A stretch of 64,000 nucleotides of DNA, taken from assembly GCA_963838155.1 (NCBI GenBank), contig CAWIQE010000002.1:62001-126000 (forward strand), given 5' to 3'. The position numbers were made by a program, and so were the translations under genes. Numbering within the stretch: position 1 is the first letter of the stretch; each line of letters opens with the position of its first letter. Positions 55,718 to 64,000 of this stretch are shown here, in pieces. Below the pieces are notes generated by a model. It was given only the letters and a program-made list of their open reading frames with translations. It made no database searches and was not told where the DNA came from. This DNA comes from Pararhizobium_B sp963838155 (GTDB lineage Bacteria > Pseudomonadota > Alphaproteobacteria > Rhizobiales > Rhizobiaceae).

Positions 55718-56335
55718 TCAGCGCGAATAGAACTCGACGACCAGGTTCGGTTCCATGTGCACCGGATAGGGCACGTCGGCGAGGCCGGGCACGCGGGCGA
55801 AGGTGGCGGTCATCTTGTTGTGGTCGGCGTCGATGTAGTCGGGCACGTCGCGCTCGGCGAGCTGGACCGATTCCAGGACGATGACGAGCTGCTTCGACTT
55901 CTCGCGCACCTCGATGACGTCGCCGGCCTTGCAGCGGTAGGAGGGCACGTTCACCCGACGACCGTTGACGTTGATGTGGCCGTGGTTGACGAACTGGCGC
56001 GCGGCGAAGACCGTCGGCACGAACTTCGCGCGATAGATGACGGCGTCGAGGCGCGACTCCAGCAGGCCGATCAGATTCTCCGGCGTATCGCCCTTGCGGC
56101 GGTTGGCCTCCTCGTAGATCTTCCGGAACTGCTTCTCGCGGATTTCGCCGTAGTAGCCCTTCAGCTTCTGCTTGGCGCGCAGCTGCACGCCGAAATCGGA
56201 CAGCTTGCCCTTGCGGCGCTGGCCGTGCTGGCCGGGGCCGTATTCGCGGCGGTTCACCGGGGACTTCGGACGGCCCCAGATGTTTTCGCCCATGCGGCGG
56301 TCGATCTTGTACTTGGACAATTCGCGCTTGCTCAT
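55718..56335 (-). CDS. rpsD: 30S ribosomal protein S4
   Basis: A 205-residue protein that nucleates 30S assembly on 16S rRNA. It begins KRELSKYKIDRRMGENIWG, has REYGPGQHGQRRKGKLSDFG and the S4 domain (VFAARQFVNHGHINVNGRRV). Length is standard. It has its own promoter-like sequence about 180 bp upstream and a strong terminator. Confidence 0.98.
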   Translation of the reverse strand: MSKRELSKYKIDRRMGENIWGRPKSPVNRREYGPGQHGQRRKGKLSDFGVQLRAKQKLKGYYGEIREKQFRKIYEEANRRKGDTPENLIGLLESRLDAVIYRAKFVPTVFAARQFVNHGHINVNGRRVNVPSYRCKAGDVIEVREKSKQLVIVLESVQLAERDVPDYIDADHNKMTATFARVPGLADVPYPVHMEPNLVVEFYSR

Positions 56336-56513
56336 CGCATTTCCTTTCAAACACTTGCACCGGCTTCCCGAGAAGCCGGATCCGAAGGAAACGCGCCCTC
56401 CTCTGGTCCCCGTTTCCGGGACCTGACAGGATGGCCCACGCACGCTCTGCGGCTGCCATCCACGGGACACGTCGGTAATGGACGCGAGGGCCGAGGCCGC
56501 CGCGTCCGCGCGG

Positions 56514-56542
56514 TGAGTATTCGTTCCCCATGCAAATGTCAA
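56514..56542 (-). promoter_or_regulatory. Candidate promoter of rpsD
   Basis: On the minus strand a perfect TTGACA (56542-56537), a 17-bp spacer and TACTCA (56519-56514). The leader would be about 170 nt, long enough for feedback regulation by S4, but I recognise no specific RNA structure. Confidence 0.5.
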
Positions 56543-56569
56543 CGCCGGGGCGGCGGGCCGTGCGCCCGG

Positions 56570-56728
56570 TCAGTATTTGGCGATGACCCACACCGCGTGC
56601 ACGATTCCGGGGATGTAGCCGAACAGGGTCAGGAGGATGTTGATCCAGAAGTGCTTGCCGAGGCCCACCTGCAGGAACACGCCGAGCGGCGGGAGAATGA
56701 TTGCGACGATGATGCGGAGGATATCCAT
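56570..56728 (-). CDS. Pmp3/YqaE family membrane peptide
   Basis: A 52-residue hydrophobic peptide with two membrane helices and the UPF0057 signature IVAIILPPLGVFLQVG, ending IPGIVHAVWVIAKY. Family members affect membrane potential and salt tolerance. It follows murI by 62 bp on the same strand. Confidence 0.92.
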   Translation of the reverse strand: MDILRIIVAIILPPLGVFLQVGLGKHFWINILLTLFGYIPGIVHAVWVIAKY

Positions 56729-56790
56729 GAACGCTCCCTTCCTGTCACCCGGAAACGCCGCGGGGCGCGGCCGGTTCCTTCGGGCCCGGT

Positions 56791-57585
56791 TCAGGCGCCG
56801 GCGAAGCCGAACCCCTGCATGAGCCGCAGCACTGCGGCATTCGGGCGCCCGGACGTGAAGTGGACGCGGTCCGGGGCCCGGTCCCCGCCTGCGGGAGCGA
56901 GGGCCTCCCCGGCGAGCGACAGGGCGCGGCGGGCGATCGCCTCCGACGTGTCGATCCAGTCGACCGGCCAGGGCGCGGTCTTGCGCATGCGGTTGACGAG
57001 GAAGGGATAGTGCGTGCAGGCGAGCACCACGATGTCGGTTCGCTTCCCGTCGCGCTCGATGAAGCACGGCTCGATCTCGGCGCGCACCGCCGCCTCGTCG
57101 ACGAAGCCCTGGCGCATGTACTCCTCGGCGAGCGTCGCCAGGTTCAGGCTGCCGACCAGCCGGACGTGGCACTTGCTGGCATAGGTGCTGATCAGGTCGC
57201 GGGTATATTGCCGCTTCACGGTGCCGGGCGTGGCGAGGACCGAGACGAGGCCGGAGCGGGTGCGTTCCGCCGCGGGCTTGATCGCCGGCACCGTCCCGAC
57301 GAAGGCCGCGTCCGGGTAGGCCTGGCGCAGCGCGGCGATGGCGATCGTCGAGGCGGTGTTGCAGGCGATCACCGAGAGCGAGGGCGAATATCGCGCGAGC
57401 AGCTCGCCGAAGAGGCCGACGAGCCGGTCGCGCAGCGCGTCCTCCTCCCAGGCGCCGTAGGGGAAGGCCGCATCGTCGGCGACGTAGACGTAGCGCCGGT
57501 CGGGCAGGAGGATGCGCGCCTCCTTGACCACCGACAGGCCGCCGATGCCGGAATCGAGGAAGAGGATCGGGCCGTCACTCGCCAT
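56791..57585 (-). CDS. murI: Glutamate racemase
   Basis: A 264-residue cofactor-free racemase that supplies D-glutamate for peptidoglycan. The two catalytic Cys are in VIACNTASTIA (near 74) and VVLACTHYPFLVNRM. The start FLDSGIGGLSVVKEA is canonical. It overlaps the end of trmJ by 11 bp. Confidence 0.96.
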   Translation of the reverse strand: MASDGPILFLDSGIGGLSVVKEARILLPDRRYVYVADDAAFPYGAWEEDALRDRLVGLFGELLARYSPSLSVIACNTASTIAIAALRQAYPDAAFVGTVPAIKPAAERTRSGLVSVLATPGTVKRQYTRDLISTYASKCHVRLVGSLNLATLAEEYMRQGFVDEAAVRAEIEPCFIERDGKRTDIVVLACTHYPFLVNRMRKTAPWPVDWIDTSEAIARRALSLAGEALAPAGGDRAPDRVHFTSGRPNAAVLRLMQGFGFAGA

Positions 57586-58393
57586 CGCGCGCCTTGCCCC
57601 GCCGGCCCGGTGCCGCCGTCCCGCGCGGCTCCTGCCGGGTGAACCGGTCGAGCGAGCCGATGACGCCGCGCAGCACGCGGATTTCCGGCTCGAAGAAGCC
57701 CTGCCGGGAGAGAACCGCCCGCAAATTATCCACCATCTTCGGCTTCTTGTCCGCCGGGCGGAAGTAGCCGCGCGCGTCGAGCGCCTCCTCCAGATGGTCG
57801 AAGAGCCCCTGCATCTCGGCCTTGGTCGCCGGCCGCATGTCGGGGCTCGAGAACGGCGTCCGCGTCTCGTCCTCCATGCCGCATTTCATCCACTCGTAGG
57901 ACATGAGCAGCACCGCCTGGGCGAGATTGAGCGAAGCGAAGGCCGGATTGACCGGGAAGGTGACGATCTCGTCGGCGAGCCCCACCTCCTCGTTGGTCAG
58001 CCCCCAGCGTTCGCGTCCGAAGAGGATGCCGGTCGCCTGCCCCGCCGCGAAGCGGCCGCGCAGCGTGCGGCATGCCTCGACGGGGCTGCGGACCGGCTTG
58101 AAGCCGTCGCGTTCGCGCGCCGTCGTCGCATAGACGAAATTGAGGTCGGCGATCGCCTCCTCGACCGTCTCGAAGACGGTCGCCGCATCGACGACATGGT
58201 CGGCGCGGCTCGCCGCCGCGCGCGCCTTGTCGCTCGGCCACCCGTCGCGCGGCTTGACGAGGCGCAGTTCGGCAAGTCCGAAATTGGCCATCGCGCGGGC
58301 CACCATGCCGATGTTCTCGCCGAGCTGCGGCTCGACCAGGATCACCGCCGGGCCCTCGGCAATGAGATCGCGCTGTCTGTCGGTGCCTGCCAT
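57575..58393 (-). CDS. trmJ: tRNA (cytidine/uridine-2'-O)-methyltransferase TrmJ
   Basis: A 272-residue SPOUT methyltransferase. Knot motifs are ILVEPQLGENIGMVARAMAN (motif 1), GILFGRERWGLTNEEVGLAD (motif 2) and FASLNLAQAVLLMSYEW (motif 3). It methylates position 32 of tRNAs. The C-terminal 90 residues are a dimer extension. The start at 58393 excludes an unsupported 57-residue extension. Confidence 0.92.
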   Translation of the reverse strand: MAGTDRQRDLIAEGPAVILVEPQLGENIGMVARAMANFGLAELRLVKPRDGWPSDKARAAASRADHVVDAATVFETVEEAIADLNFVYATTARERDGFKPVRSPVEACRTLRGRFAAGQATGILFGRERWGLTNEEVGLADEIVTFPVNPAFASLNLAQAVLLMSYEWMKCGMEDETRTPFSSPDMRPATKAEMQGLFDHLEEALDARGYFRPADKKPKMVDNLRAVLSRQGFFEPEIRVLRGVIGSLDRFTRQEPRGTAAPGRRGKARDGE

Positions 58394-58487
58394 CGTCGCT
58401 CTTCCCGTTCTCGCGCCGGTTCCTCGCACAGTTGGAAAAGAAAGGAAACGGGCAACTTCGCCGGTTCCAGGGGAAGCCCCGCCATTC

Positions 58488-58516
58488 TTTACGCCCATCG
58501 CCTCAGGGGCTATAGG
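58488..58516 (+). promoter_or_regulatory. Candidate promoter of icd
   Basis: TTTACG (58488-58493), a 17-bp spacer and TATAGG (58511-58516), 68 bp before the icd start. Confidence 0.45.
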
Positions 58517-58583
58517 GGCAGCACCGAGCCGGTCGCGACCGCGCGTCCGGCGCCCAAGTTTCACTCACAGCGAGGCTCATTCC

Positions 58584-59795
58584 ATGGCAAAGATCAAGGT
58601 CGAGAACCCGGTCGTCGAGCTCGACGGCGACGAGATGACGCGCATCATCTGGCAGTTCATCAAGGACAAGCTCATCCATCCCTATCTCGACATCGATCTG
58701 AAGTACTACGACCTCGGCGTCGAGAACCGCGACGCCACCGACGACCAGGTGACCGTGGATGCCGCCAACGCCATCAAGACCTACGGCGTCGGCGTCAAAT
58801 GTGCGACGATCACCCCGGACGAGGCCCGCGTAGAGGAATTCGGCCTCAAGAAGATGTGGCGCTCGCCCAACGGCACGATCCGCAACATTCTCGGCGGCGT
58901 GATCTTCCGCGAGCCGATCATCTGCAAGAACGTGCCTCGCCTCGTGCCGGGCTGGACGCAGCCGATCATCGTCGGCCGCCACGCCTTCGGGGACCAGTAC
59001 CGCGCCACCGACTTCCGCTTCCCCGGCAAGGGCAAGCTGACGATGAAGTTCGTCGGCGACGACGGCCAGGTCATCGAGCACGAGGTGTTCGACGCGCCCG
59101 CCGCCGGCGTCGCCATGGGCATGTACAATCTCGACGGATCGATCGCCGATTTCGCCCGCGCGTCCCTCAACTACGGCCTGCAGAGAAAGGTCCCCGTCTA
59201 CCTGTCGACCAAGAACACCATCCTCAAGGTCTATGACGGGCGCTTCAAGGACATCTTCCAGGAGATCTACGAGAAGGAGTTCGAGGCGAAGTTCAAGGAA
59301 GCCAAGATCTGGTACGAGCATCGCCTGATCGACGACATGGTGGCGGCCAGCCTCAAATGGTCCGGCGGCTACCTCTGGGCCTGCAAGAACTACGACGGCG
59401 ACGTGCAGTCCGACACGGTCGCTCAGGGCTTCGGCTCGCTCGGGCTGATGACGTCGGTCCTGATGACGCCGGACGGCAAGACCGTCGAGGCGGAGGCCGC
59501 CCACGGCACCGTGACCCGGCACTTCCGCCAGCACCAGAAGGGCCAGGCGACCTCCACCAACTCGATCGCCTCGATCTTCGCCTGGACGCGGGGCCTCGCC
59601 CACCGCGCCAAGCTCGACGGCAACGACGAGCTGGCCCGCTTCGCCGGAACGCTGGAGAAGGTCTGCGTGGACACGGTGGAATCCGGTTTCATGACCAAGG
59701 ACCTCGCCCTCCTCATCGGCCCGGACCAGAAGTGGCTGTCGACGACCGGCTTCCTCGACAAGATCGACGAGAACCTGCAGAAGGCGATGGCCTGA
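58584..59795 (+). CDS. icd: NADP-dependent isocitrate dehydrogenase
   Basis: A 403-residue enzyme of the eukaryotic-like (subfamily II) dimeric class common in Rhizobiales. Segments are VVELDGDEMTRIIWQFIKDK, MWRSPNGTIRNILGG (substrate binding), YEHRLIDDMVAASLKWSGGY (metal Asp) and EAEAAHGTVTRHFRQHQKG. It makes 2-oxoglutarate and NADPH in the TCA cycle. A 12-bp perfect hairpin follows the stop. Confidence 0.97.
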   Translation: MAKIKVENPVVELDGDEMTRIIWQFIKDKLIHPYLDIDLKYYDLGVENRDATDDQVTVDAANAIKTYGVGVKCATITPDEARVEEFGLKKMWRSPNGTIRNILGGVIFREPIICKNVPRLVPGWTQPIIVGRHAFGDQYRATDFRFPGKGKLTMKFVGDDGQVIEHEVFDAPAAGVAMGMYNLDGSIADFARASLNYGLQRKVPVYLSTKNTILKVYDGRFKDIFQEIYEKEFEAKFKEAKIWYEHRLIDDMVAASLKWSGGYLWACKNYDGDVQSDTVAQGFGSLGLMTSVLMTPDGKTVEAEAAHGTVTRHFRQHQKGQATSTNSIASIFAWTRGLAHRAKLDGNDELARFAGTLEKVCVDTVESGFMTKDLALLIGPDQKWLSTTGFLDKIDENLQKAMA

Positions 59796-59803
59796 CGACA
59801 CTG

Positions 59804-59839
59804 GCGAAGCCCGCGTCGCACCACCGGCGCGGGCTTCGC
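59804..59839 (+). terminator. 12-bp hairpin after icd
   Basis: GCGAAGCCCGCG and CGCGGGCTTCGC are exact inverted copies with a 12-nt loop, 9 bp after the icd stop. There is no T-run, so it may be a factor-dependent terminator or a 3' stabilising structure. Confidence 0.6.
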
Positions 59840-59978
59840 ACGACTTCCGGGCGCCGCCGACCGAGGGGGTCTTCGGCGGCCGCGGCCGGGGGGCGGCAGC
59901 GCGATTTTGCCTCGGCGACAATCCCACGGACCGTTTTGCGTGATCGCCAGCGTCATGCCCAGCCGCCACCGCCGCTCA

Positions 59979-60322
59979 CCCCCCTCTGTCCTGCCGGACA
60001 TCTCCCCCTCAAAGGGGAGATCGAATTGGGGCGAGCGCCTTGCGATTCGGCTGGCGTCGGCGGGGGCTCCGCCTTCTTGCGAACGGCCGCCGCTTCGCCG
60101 AACCGCCGCGGCAGTCTCCAATCTCCCCCCTTGAGGGGGAGATGTCGGCGCAGCCGACAGAGGGGGGTCTTCGGTGGTGGCGGCAAGGGCTGGCAGCGCG
60201 GCTTTTCCTCGACGACGAACTCCCGCGGCCGCTTTGCGCGAACGCCACCGTCATCCCCAGCCGAACCGCCGCGCACCCCCCTCTGTCCTACCGGACATCT
60301 CCCCCCCAAGGGGGGAGATCGG
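59979..60322. repeat. Intergenic palindromic repeat block, family D
   Basis: Three palindromes of the type CATCTCCCCCTCAAAGGGGAG: two forward (near 59979 and 60276, offset 297 bp) and one inverted between them (about 60119-60168). Sequence between the copies is also partly repeated (GCGCGATTTTGC / GCGCGGCTTTTCC, GTCATGCCCAGCCG / GTCATCCCCAGCCG), so the block arose by direct duplication. It fills the 584-bp gap between icd and the sulfhydrylase gene. I see no gene in it. Confidence 0.8.
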
Positions 60323-60379
60323 CTTGGGGTTGGCGCTTTGGGATGCGGCGGAGGGGTCTGCCGCTCTTCAGGGGGGCGG

Positions 60380-61663
60380 CTAGGCTTTCGCCAGTGCCTG
60401 GTCCAGGTCGGCGATGATGTCGGCGACGTCCTCGATGCCGATGGAGAGGCGGACGACGTCCGGTCCGGCGCCGGCGGCGGTCTGCTGCTCCGGCGACAGC
60501 TGGCGGTGGGTGGTGGAGGCCGGGTGGATGACCAGCGAGCGGGTGTCCCCGATATTGGCGAGGTGCGAGATCATCTCCAGCCCCTCGACGAAGCGGATGC
60601 CGGCCTCGTAGCCGCCCTTCAGGCCGAAGGTGAAGACGGCGCCGGCGCCCTTGGGCGAATAGCGCTGCTGGAGGGCGTGGTTGGCGTCGTCCTCGAGCCC
60701 CGAATAGGAGACCCAGCCGACCTTCTCGTGCCGCTTCAGCCATCCGGCCACCTCGAGCGCATTGTCGCAGTGCCGCTGCATCCTGAGGGGCAGCGTCTCG
60801 CAGCCGGTGAGGATCAGGAACGCGTTGAACGGCGAGATCGCCGGACCGAAATCGCGCAGCCCGATCACCCGGGCGGCGATGGCGAAGCCGAAATTGCCGA
60901 AGGTCTCGTGCAGCACCATGCCGCCATATTCCGGCCGCGGCTCCGACAGCATCGGATAGTTCCCCGACTTCGACCAATCGAAGGTCCCGCCGTCGACAAG
61001 GACGCCGCCGACGGAATTGCCGTGTCCGCCGATGAATTTCGTCAGCGAATGCACGACGATGTCGGCCCCGTGTTCGATGGGCCGCATCAGGTAGGGCGTC
61101 GCCATGGTGTTGTCGACGATCAGCGGCACGCCGTGGCGGTGGGCGATGTCGGCGATCGCCGCCACGTCCACGAAGGTGCCGCCGGGATTGGCCAGGCTCT
61201 CGATGAAGACGGCGCGCGTGCGCTCGTCGATCTGATTCTCGAAGCTCGACAGGTCGTCCGGATCGGCCCAGCGGACATGCCAGTCGAACGATTTGAACGA
61301 ATGGCCGAACTGGTTGATGGAACCGCCGTAAAGCTTTCTGGCGGCGATGAAATTGTCGCCCGGGCGCATGATGGTGTGGAAGGTGATCATCTGCGCGGCG
61401 TGGCCCGAAGCGACGGCCAGGGCGGCGGTGCCGCCTTCGAGCGCGGCGAGCCGCTCCTCGAGGACCGCCTGCGTCGGGTTCATGATGCGGGTGTAGATGT
61501 TGCCGAAAGCCTTCAGGCCGAAGAGCGAGGCGGCGTGGTCCGCATCGTCGAAGACGTAGCTCGTCGTCTGGTAGATGGGCGTGGCGCGCGCGCCGGTCGC
61601 AGGATCGGGCTGGGCCCCGGCGTGGATGGCCAGCGTATTGAAACCCGGTTCGCTTTTCGGCAT
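60380..61663 (-). CDS. O-acetylhomoserine sulfhydrylase (MetY-like)
   Basis: A 427-residue PLP enzyme of the Cys/Met metabolism family. It has ARATPIYQTTSYVFDDADHA, YTRIMNPTQAVLEERLAALE, VVHSLTKFIGGHGNSVGG (PLP lysine) and DTRSLVIHPASTTHRQL. It makes homocysteine from O-acetylhomoserine and sulfide. I start at 61663, which has AGGGAGG upstream; ATG 61681 is also in frame. The CoA-binding protein gene is 131 bp upstream on the same strand. Confidence 0.92.
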   Translation of the reverse strand: MPKSEPGFNTLAIHAGAQPDPATGARATPIYQTTSYVFDDADHAASLFGLKAFGNIYTRIMNPTQAVLEERLAALEGGTAALAVASGHAAQMITFHTIMRPGDNFIAARKLYGGSINQFGHSFKSFDWHVRWADPDDLSSFENQIDERTRAVFIESLANPGGTFVDVAAIADIAHRHGVPLIVDNTMATPYLMRPIEHGADIVVHSLTKFIGGHGNSVGGVLVDGGTFDWSKSGNYPMLSEPRPEYGGMVLHETFGNFGFAIAARVIGLRDFGPAISPFNAFLILTGCETLPLRMQRHCDNALEVAGWLKRHEKVGWVSYSGLEDDANHALQQRYSPKGAGAVFTFGLKGGYEAGIRFVEGLEMISHLANIGDTRSLVIHPASTTHRQLSPEQQTAAGAGPDVVRLSIGIEDVADIIADLDQALAKA

Positions 61664-61794
61664 GTCGTCCTCCCTTGCCATGGAATGAAATCGCGTCCGC
61701 TTATCCCATCTGGCGGCGACGGGCGCAAAGGGGAATCGTCCGCTTCGCCCGCGCTGGCGGGAACCGTCGTGCCCGATGCGCCGCGGGGGCGACC

Positions 61795-62334
61795 TTATTT
61801 TTCTCCCCTGCCCCCCGGAACGCGGATCCCAAAGCTCTGGTAGCCGGTCCTGAGAACCGGCTTGCGCGACGAGATGACCCGGCTGTTGACGCCGTTCCAG
61901 CCGATTTCGCCCGAAAGCCGCGCATATTCGATCTTCGGGCAACGGTTCATCACCACCTTGATGCCCGCCTCTTCGGCTTTCCGGGCGGCGGCGTCGTCGC
62001 GCACGGTCAGTTGCATCCAGACGACCGCAGGCAGCGGATCGAGCGCGAGCACCTCGTCGACGATGGCCGGCACCGCCGCGGAAGGCCGGAAGATGTCGAC
62101 CATGTCGACCGGCTCGCCGATATCGGCAAGGCGGGCGTGGACCCTCTGCCCGAGAATCTCCTTGCCGGCCTGGCCCGGGTTGACCGGAAGGACGCGATAG
62201 CCCTTGTCGATGAGGTACTTCATGACGAAGAAGCTCGGGCGCACCTCGTTGGCGGAGGCGCCCACCACCGCGACGGTCTTCACCGTCCGCAGGATCTCGC
62301 CGATGAATTCGTTGGAATAGGTCTCGTGGCTCAT
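61795..62334 (-). CDS. CoA-binding protein (YccU family)
   Basis: A 179-residue Rossmann-type CoA-binding domain. It has TVAVVGASANEVRPSFFVMK, YRVLPVNPGQAGKEILGQRV, VDMVDIFRPSAAVPAIVDEV and the C-terminal VVMNRCPKIEYARL. The role is unknown. It commonly neighbours the sulfhydrylase gene in this order, which suggests a link to sulfur or acyl-CoA metabolism. ATG 62334 fits the family start. Confidence 0.9.
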   Translation of the reverse strand: MSHETYSNEFIGEILRTVKTVAVVGASANEVRPSFFVMKYLIDKGYRVLPVNPGQAGKEILGQRVHARLADIGEPVDMVDIFRPSAAVPAIVDEVLALDPLPAVVWMQLTVRDDAAARKAEEAGIKVVMNRCPKIEYARLSGEIGWNGVNSRVISSRKPVLRTGYQSFGIRVPGGRGEK

Positions 62335-62505
62335 GGCAGAAGTCTTAGGCCGATCGGCGGCGAAGGCAATGCCGGCGGTCGACGCTCCGTGGCCGGCCGG
62401 GTGACGCAAAAGTGAACCGGGACAGGATCGGAAGCTCCTTGAGTTTTCGCACGAGCGCTACAACTTTCGCTGAACCAACCGCATTCTTCAACCGGGAGCC
62501 GTCGC

Positions 62506-62841
62506 ATGAGATCGCTTGAATTCGCCGCGCTCGCCCGGGGCCTCGCCTTGGCCGGCGTCGTCCTCTTTCCGGCCGCCGCCCAGGCGATCGAGCGCTACGA
62601 CGTGGACGGACGCAGCTGCGCCGACGCGCAGGCCATCGTGCAGCGCGAAGGCGCGGCGATCCTGCGATACCGCGCCCCGAGGTCGGGCCAGATCCTGTAC
62701 GACCGCTATGTCCGGGACGGAGAGCTCTGCCAGGCCTATTCGACGGCGGTGGTCGACTACATCCGGACCGCCGACAATCCGAGTTGCCCGGTCTACCATT
62801 GCGTCCGCACGGACACCCTTCCGGGCAGTTTCGGCCGCTGA
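62506..62841 (+). CDS. Small secreted protein with four cysteines
   Basis: A 111-residue protein with a signal peptide (LARGLALAGVVLFPAAAQA, cut after AQA) and an 85-residue mature part. Four Cys (SCADAQAI, ELCQAYST, SCPVYHC) could form two disulfides in the periplasm. I know no function; similar small secreted proteins occur in Rhizobiales. It stands alone between divergent and convergent neighbours. Confidence 0.78.
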   Translation: MRSLEFAALARGLALAGVVLFPAAAQAIERYDVDGRSCADAQAIVQREGAAILRYRAPRSGQILYDRYVRDGELCQAYSTAVVDYIRTADNPSCPVYHCVRTDTLPGSFGR

Positions 62842-62866
62842 GGCCGTTCTCCGGAACGGGTTCGGC

Positions 62867-63688
62867 TCACTCGCCCGTCCACCTCGGCTGCCGCTTTTCG
62901 AGGAAGGCGCAGATGCCCTCCTCCGCGTCGCCGGCCATCATGTTCTCGACCATGACGCGGGCCGCGTAGTCGTATGCCTCCGGCAGGGTCATCTCCGCCT
63001 GCCGGTAGAACGCCGCCTTGCCCGTCCTGACGGTCGCCGCCGACTTGCCTGCGATGGTCGCGGCGTATTTGTCGACGACCTGGGCGAGATACTGCCGCGG
63101 CACGATGCGGTTCACCAGGCCGAATTCCTTGGCGGTGGAGGCGTCGATCGTCTCGCCGGTGAGAAGCATCTCCATCGCCTGCTTGCGGTGGACGTTGCGC
63201 GACAGCGCCACCATGGGGGTGGAGCAGAAGAGGCCGATATTGACGCCGGGCGTGCAGAAGCCGGACGTGTCCGTGCAGATCGCCAGGTCGCACGACGCCA
63301 CGAGCTGGCAGCCGGCCGCCGTCGCGAGACCGTCCACCTGCGCGATGACCGGCTGCGGCAGGGCGACGATCGCCTGCATGACCTCGGAGCAAAGCCGCAT
63401 CGTCCGTTCGAAGAAGGCCCGGCCTCCGTCGGCGTCGCTACGGTGCCGGGTCAGTTCCTTCAGGTCGTGGCCGGCCGAAAACACCTTGCCGCCGGCATCG
63501 AGCACCACGACGCGCACGTCGCGATCGCCGGCAGCCGCCTCCAGGCGCTGGCCGAGGGCTTCCAGCACCGCGAGCGAGAGCGCGTTGGCCGGCGGGTTGT
63601 TGAGCGTCAGCCGGAGCACGCCGTCCGCCTTCCGGGCGACGACGGCCGTATCCTCCTCTTGCTGCTTCAGGGCGACGACGTCTGCCAT
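62867..63688 (-). CDS. Enoyl-CoA hydratase/isomerase family protein
   Basis: A 273-residue crotonase-fold protein. The oxyanion-hole segments are KVFSAGHDLKELTRHR and QVDGLATAAGCQLVASCDLA, and it has a usual C-terminal helix end GICAFLEKRQPRW. This SAGHDLKEL type resembles the ECHDC3-like group, whose reaction is not established. ATG 63688 has GGAGAG five bases upstream. Confidence 0.9.
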   Translation of the reverse strand: MADVVALKQQEEDTAVVARKADGVLRLTLNNPPANALSLAVLEALGQRLEAAAGDRDVRVVVLDAGGKVFSAGHDLKELTRHRSDADGGRAFFERTMRLCSEVMQAIVALPQPVIAQVDGLATAAGCQLVASCDLAICTDTSGFCTPGVNIGLFCSTPMVALSRNVHRKQAMEMLLTGETIDASTAKEFGLVNRIVPRQYLAQVVDKYAATIAGKSAATVRTGKAAFYRQAEMTLPEAYDYAARVMVENMMAGDAEEGICAFLEKRQPRWTGE

Positions 63689-63794
63689 GACACTCTCCAT
63701 TTTCTCCGGTTTGCCGTTCCCGCCCGGACCGGATGCGCCAGCTTGACGCTGCCGGCTCCATCGCATTCTATGCGCCTCGAACGGGGCAGGTACA

Positions 63795-64000
63795 ATGACA
63801 TTCAAGCCGGTCATGGACGCCGGGGCGCTGAACGCCTTTATCGAAGCGGAATTTCCCGAGGTCAATGCCGACGGTCCCTTCTATTCCGTCCTGTCGGTGG
63901 TTCCGGGGGCGGCGACGATGCGGCTGACGCCGGACCGCCGGCACCTCAGGCCCGGCGGAACGGTTTCCGGGCCGACGCTCTTCGCGCTCGCCGACCTCGC
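63795..64000 (+). CDS. PaaI-type hotdog thioesterase, N-terminal part
   Basis: The first 68 residues run off the window edge. They begin MTFKPVMDAGALNAFIEAEF and reach RHLRPGGTVSGPTLFALADL, which is the hotdog helix segment of the PaaI/YdiI thioesterases (HLRPGGTVSGP). It is divergent from the enoyl-CoA hydratase gene, so both may serve acyl-CoA metabolism. Confidence 0.82.
   Translation, partial: MTFKPVMDAGALNAFIEAEFPEVNADGPFYSVLSVVPGAATMRLTPDRRHLRPGGTVSGPTLFALADL

Noticed and set aside
61664..61794. SAM-responsive riboswitch ahead of the sulfhydrylase gene
   Set aside because: The leader lacks the conserved SAM-II or SAM-V core. Only ordinary G/C-rich sequence is seen.

Overview
The window reads as chromosomal DNA of a high-GC alphaproteobacterium of the order Hyphomicrobiales (Rhizobiales). 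The evidence is gene content and order: a suf operon in the order cysteine desulfurase-sufB-sufC-sufD-sufS-sufT-sufA, a purC-purS-purQ-purL-bolA-grxD block, a DUF1476 gene beside purC, an SYLF protein, a MoeA/MocA fusion, and several palindromic repeat families. I cannot fix the genus. Coding density is high. I saw no tRNA, rRNA, CRISPR array, phage or transposase gene.

Layout. 0-3.6 kb: end of an AI-2E family transporter, then a molybdate uptake operon (modABC) with a one-domain ModE regulator and two ModE-type operators. 3.6-8.3 kb: pobA, an IclR regulator and a divergent ThDP enzyme (aromatic metabolism), then a small unknown gene behind an apparent sigma-54 promoter. 8.3-11.5 kb: a DUF302 protein and a dimethylglycine/sarcosine dehydrogenase-like flavoprotein. 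11.6-20.6 kb: the complete suf Fe-S assembly operon, preceded by an Irr-type operator and interrupted by a GIY-YIG nuclease gene with palindromic repeats. 20.7-31.3 kb: housekeeping and envelope genes (anmK, tyrS, an AsmA-like giant, bcp, a LytM peptidase, a DEAD-box helicase). 31.7-37.5 kb: a maturation cluster for molybdenum hydroxylases of the CO dehydrogenase/xanthine dehydrogenase type (MoxR ATPase, VWA protein, split XdhC, MoeA/MocA fusion) with no structural coxMSL genes in view. 37.6-52.4 kb: a substrate-binding protein, rpe, purB, then purC-purS-purQ-purL-bolA-grxD with unusual insertions. 52.6-64 kb: an MFS transporter, an IMPase-like protein, ttcA, rpsD, a Pmp3 peptide, murI, trmJ, icd, an O-acetylhomoserine sulfhydrylase, a CoA-binding protein, an enoyl-CoA hydratase and the start of a PaaI-type thioesterase.

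Genes that work together: ModABC supplies molybdate, and the MocA/XdhC/MoxR/VWA cluster finishes molybdenum enzymes. SufSBCD with SufT and SufA builds Fe-S clusters, and BolA with monothiol glutaredoxin distributes them. PurC, PurS, PurQ, PurL and PurB cover consecutive purine steps; the small PurL needs PurS and PurQ.

The most unusual features are not classical genes. A hairpin element lies directly after stop codons in a fixed orientation, and its stem arms change in a compensatory way. A second palindrome family lies beside a GIY-YIG nuclease gene. There is a pair of ~190-bp inverted repeats 12 kb apart. A tandem duplication inside the pur cluster captured the 3' end of purS. The small unknown gene near 7.8 kb has a sigma-54-type promoter and a structured leader.
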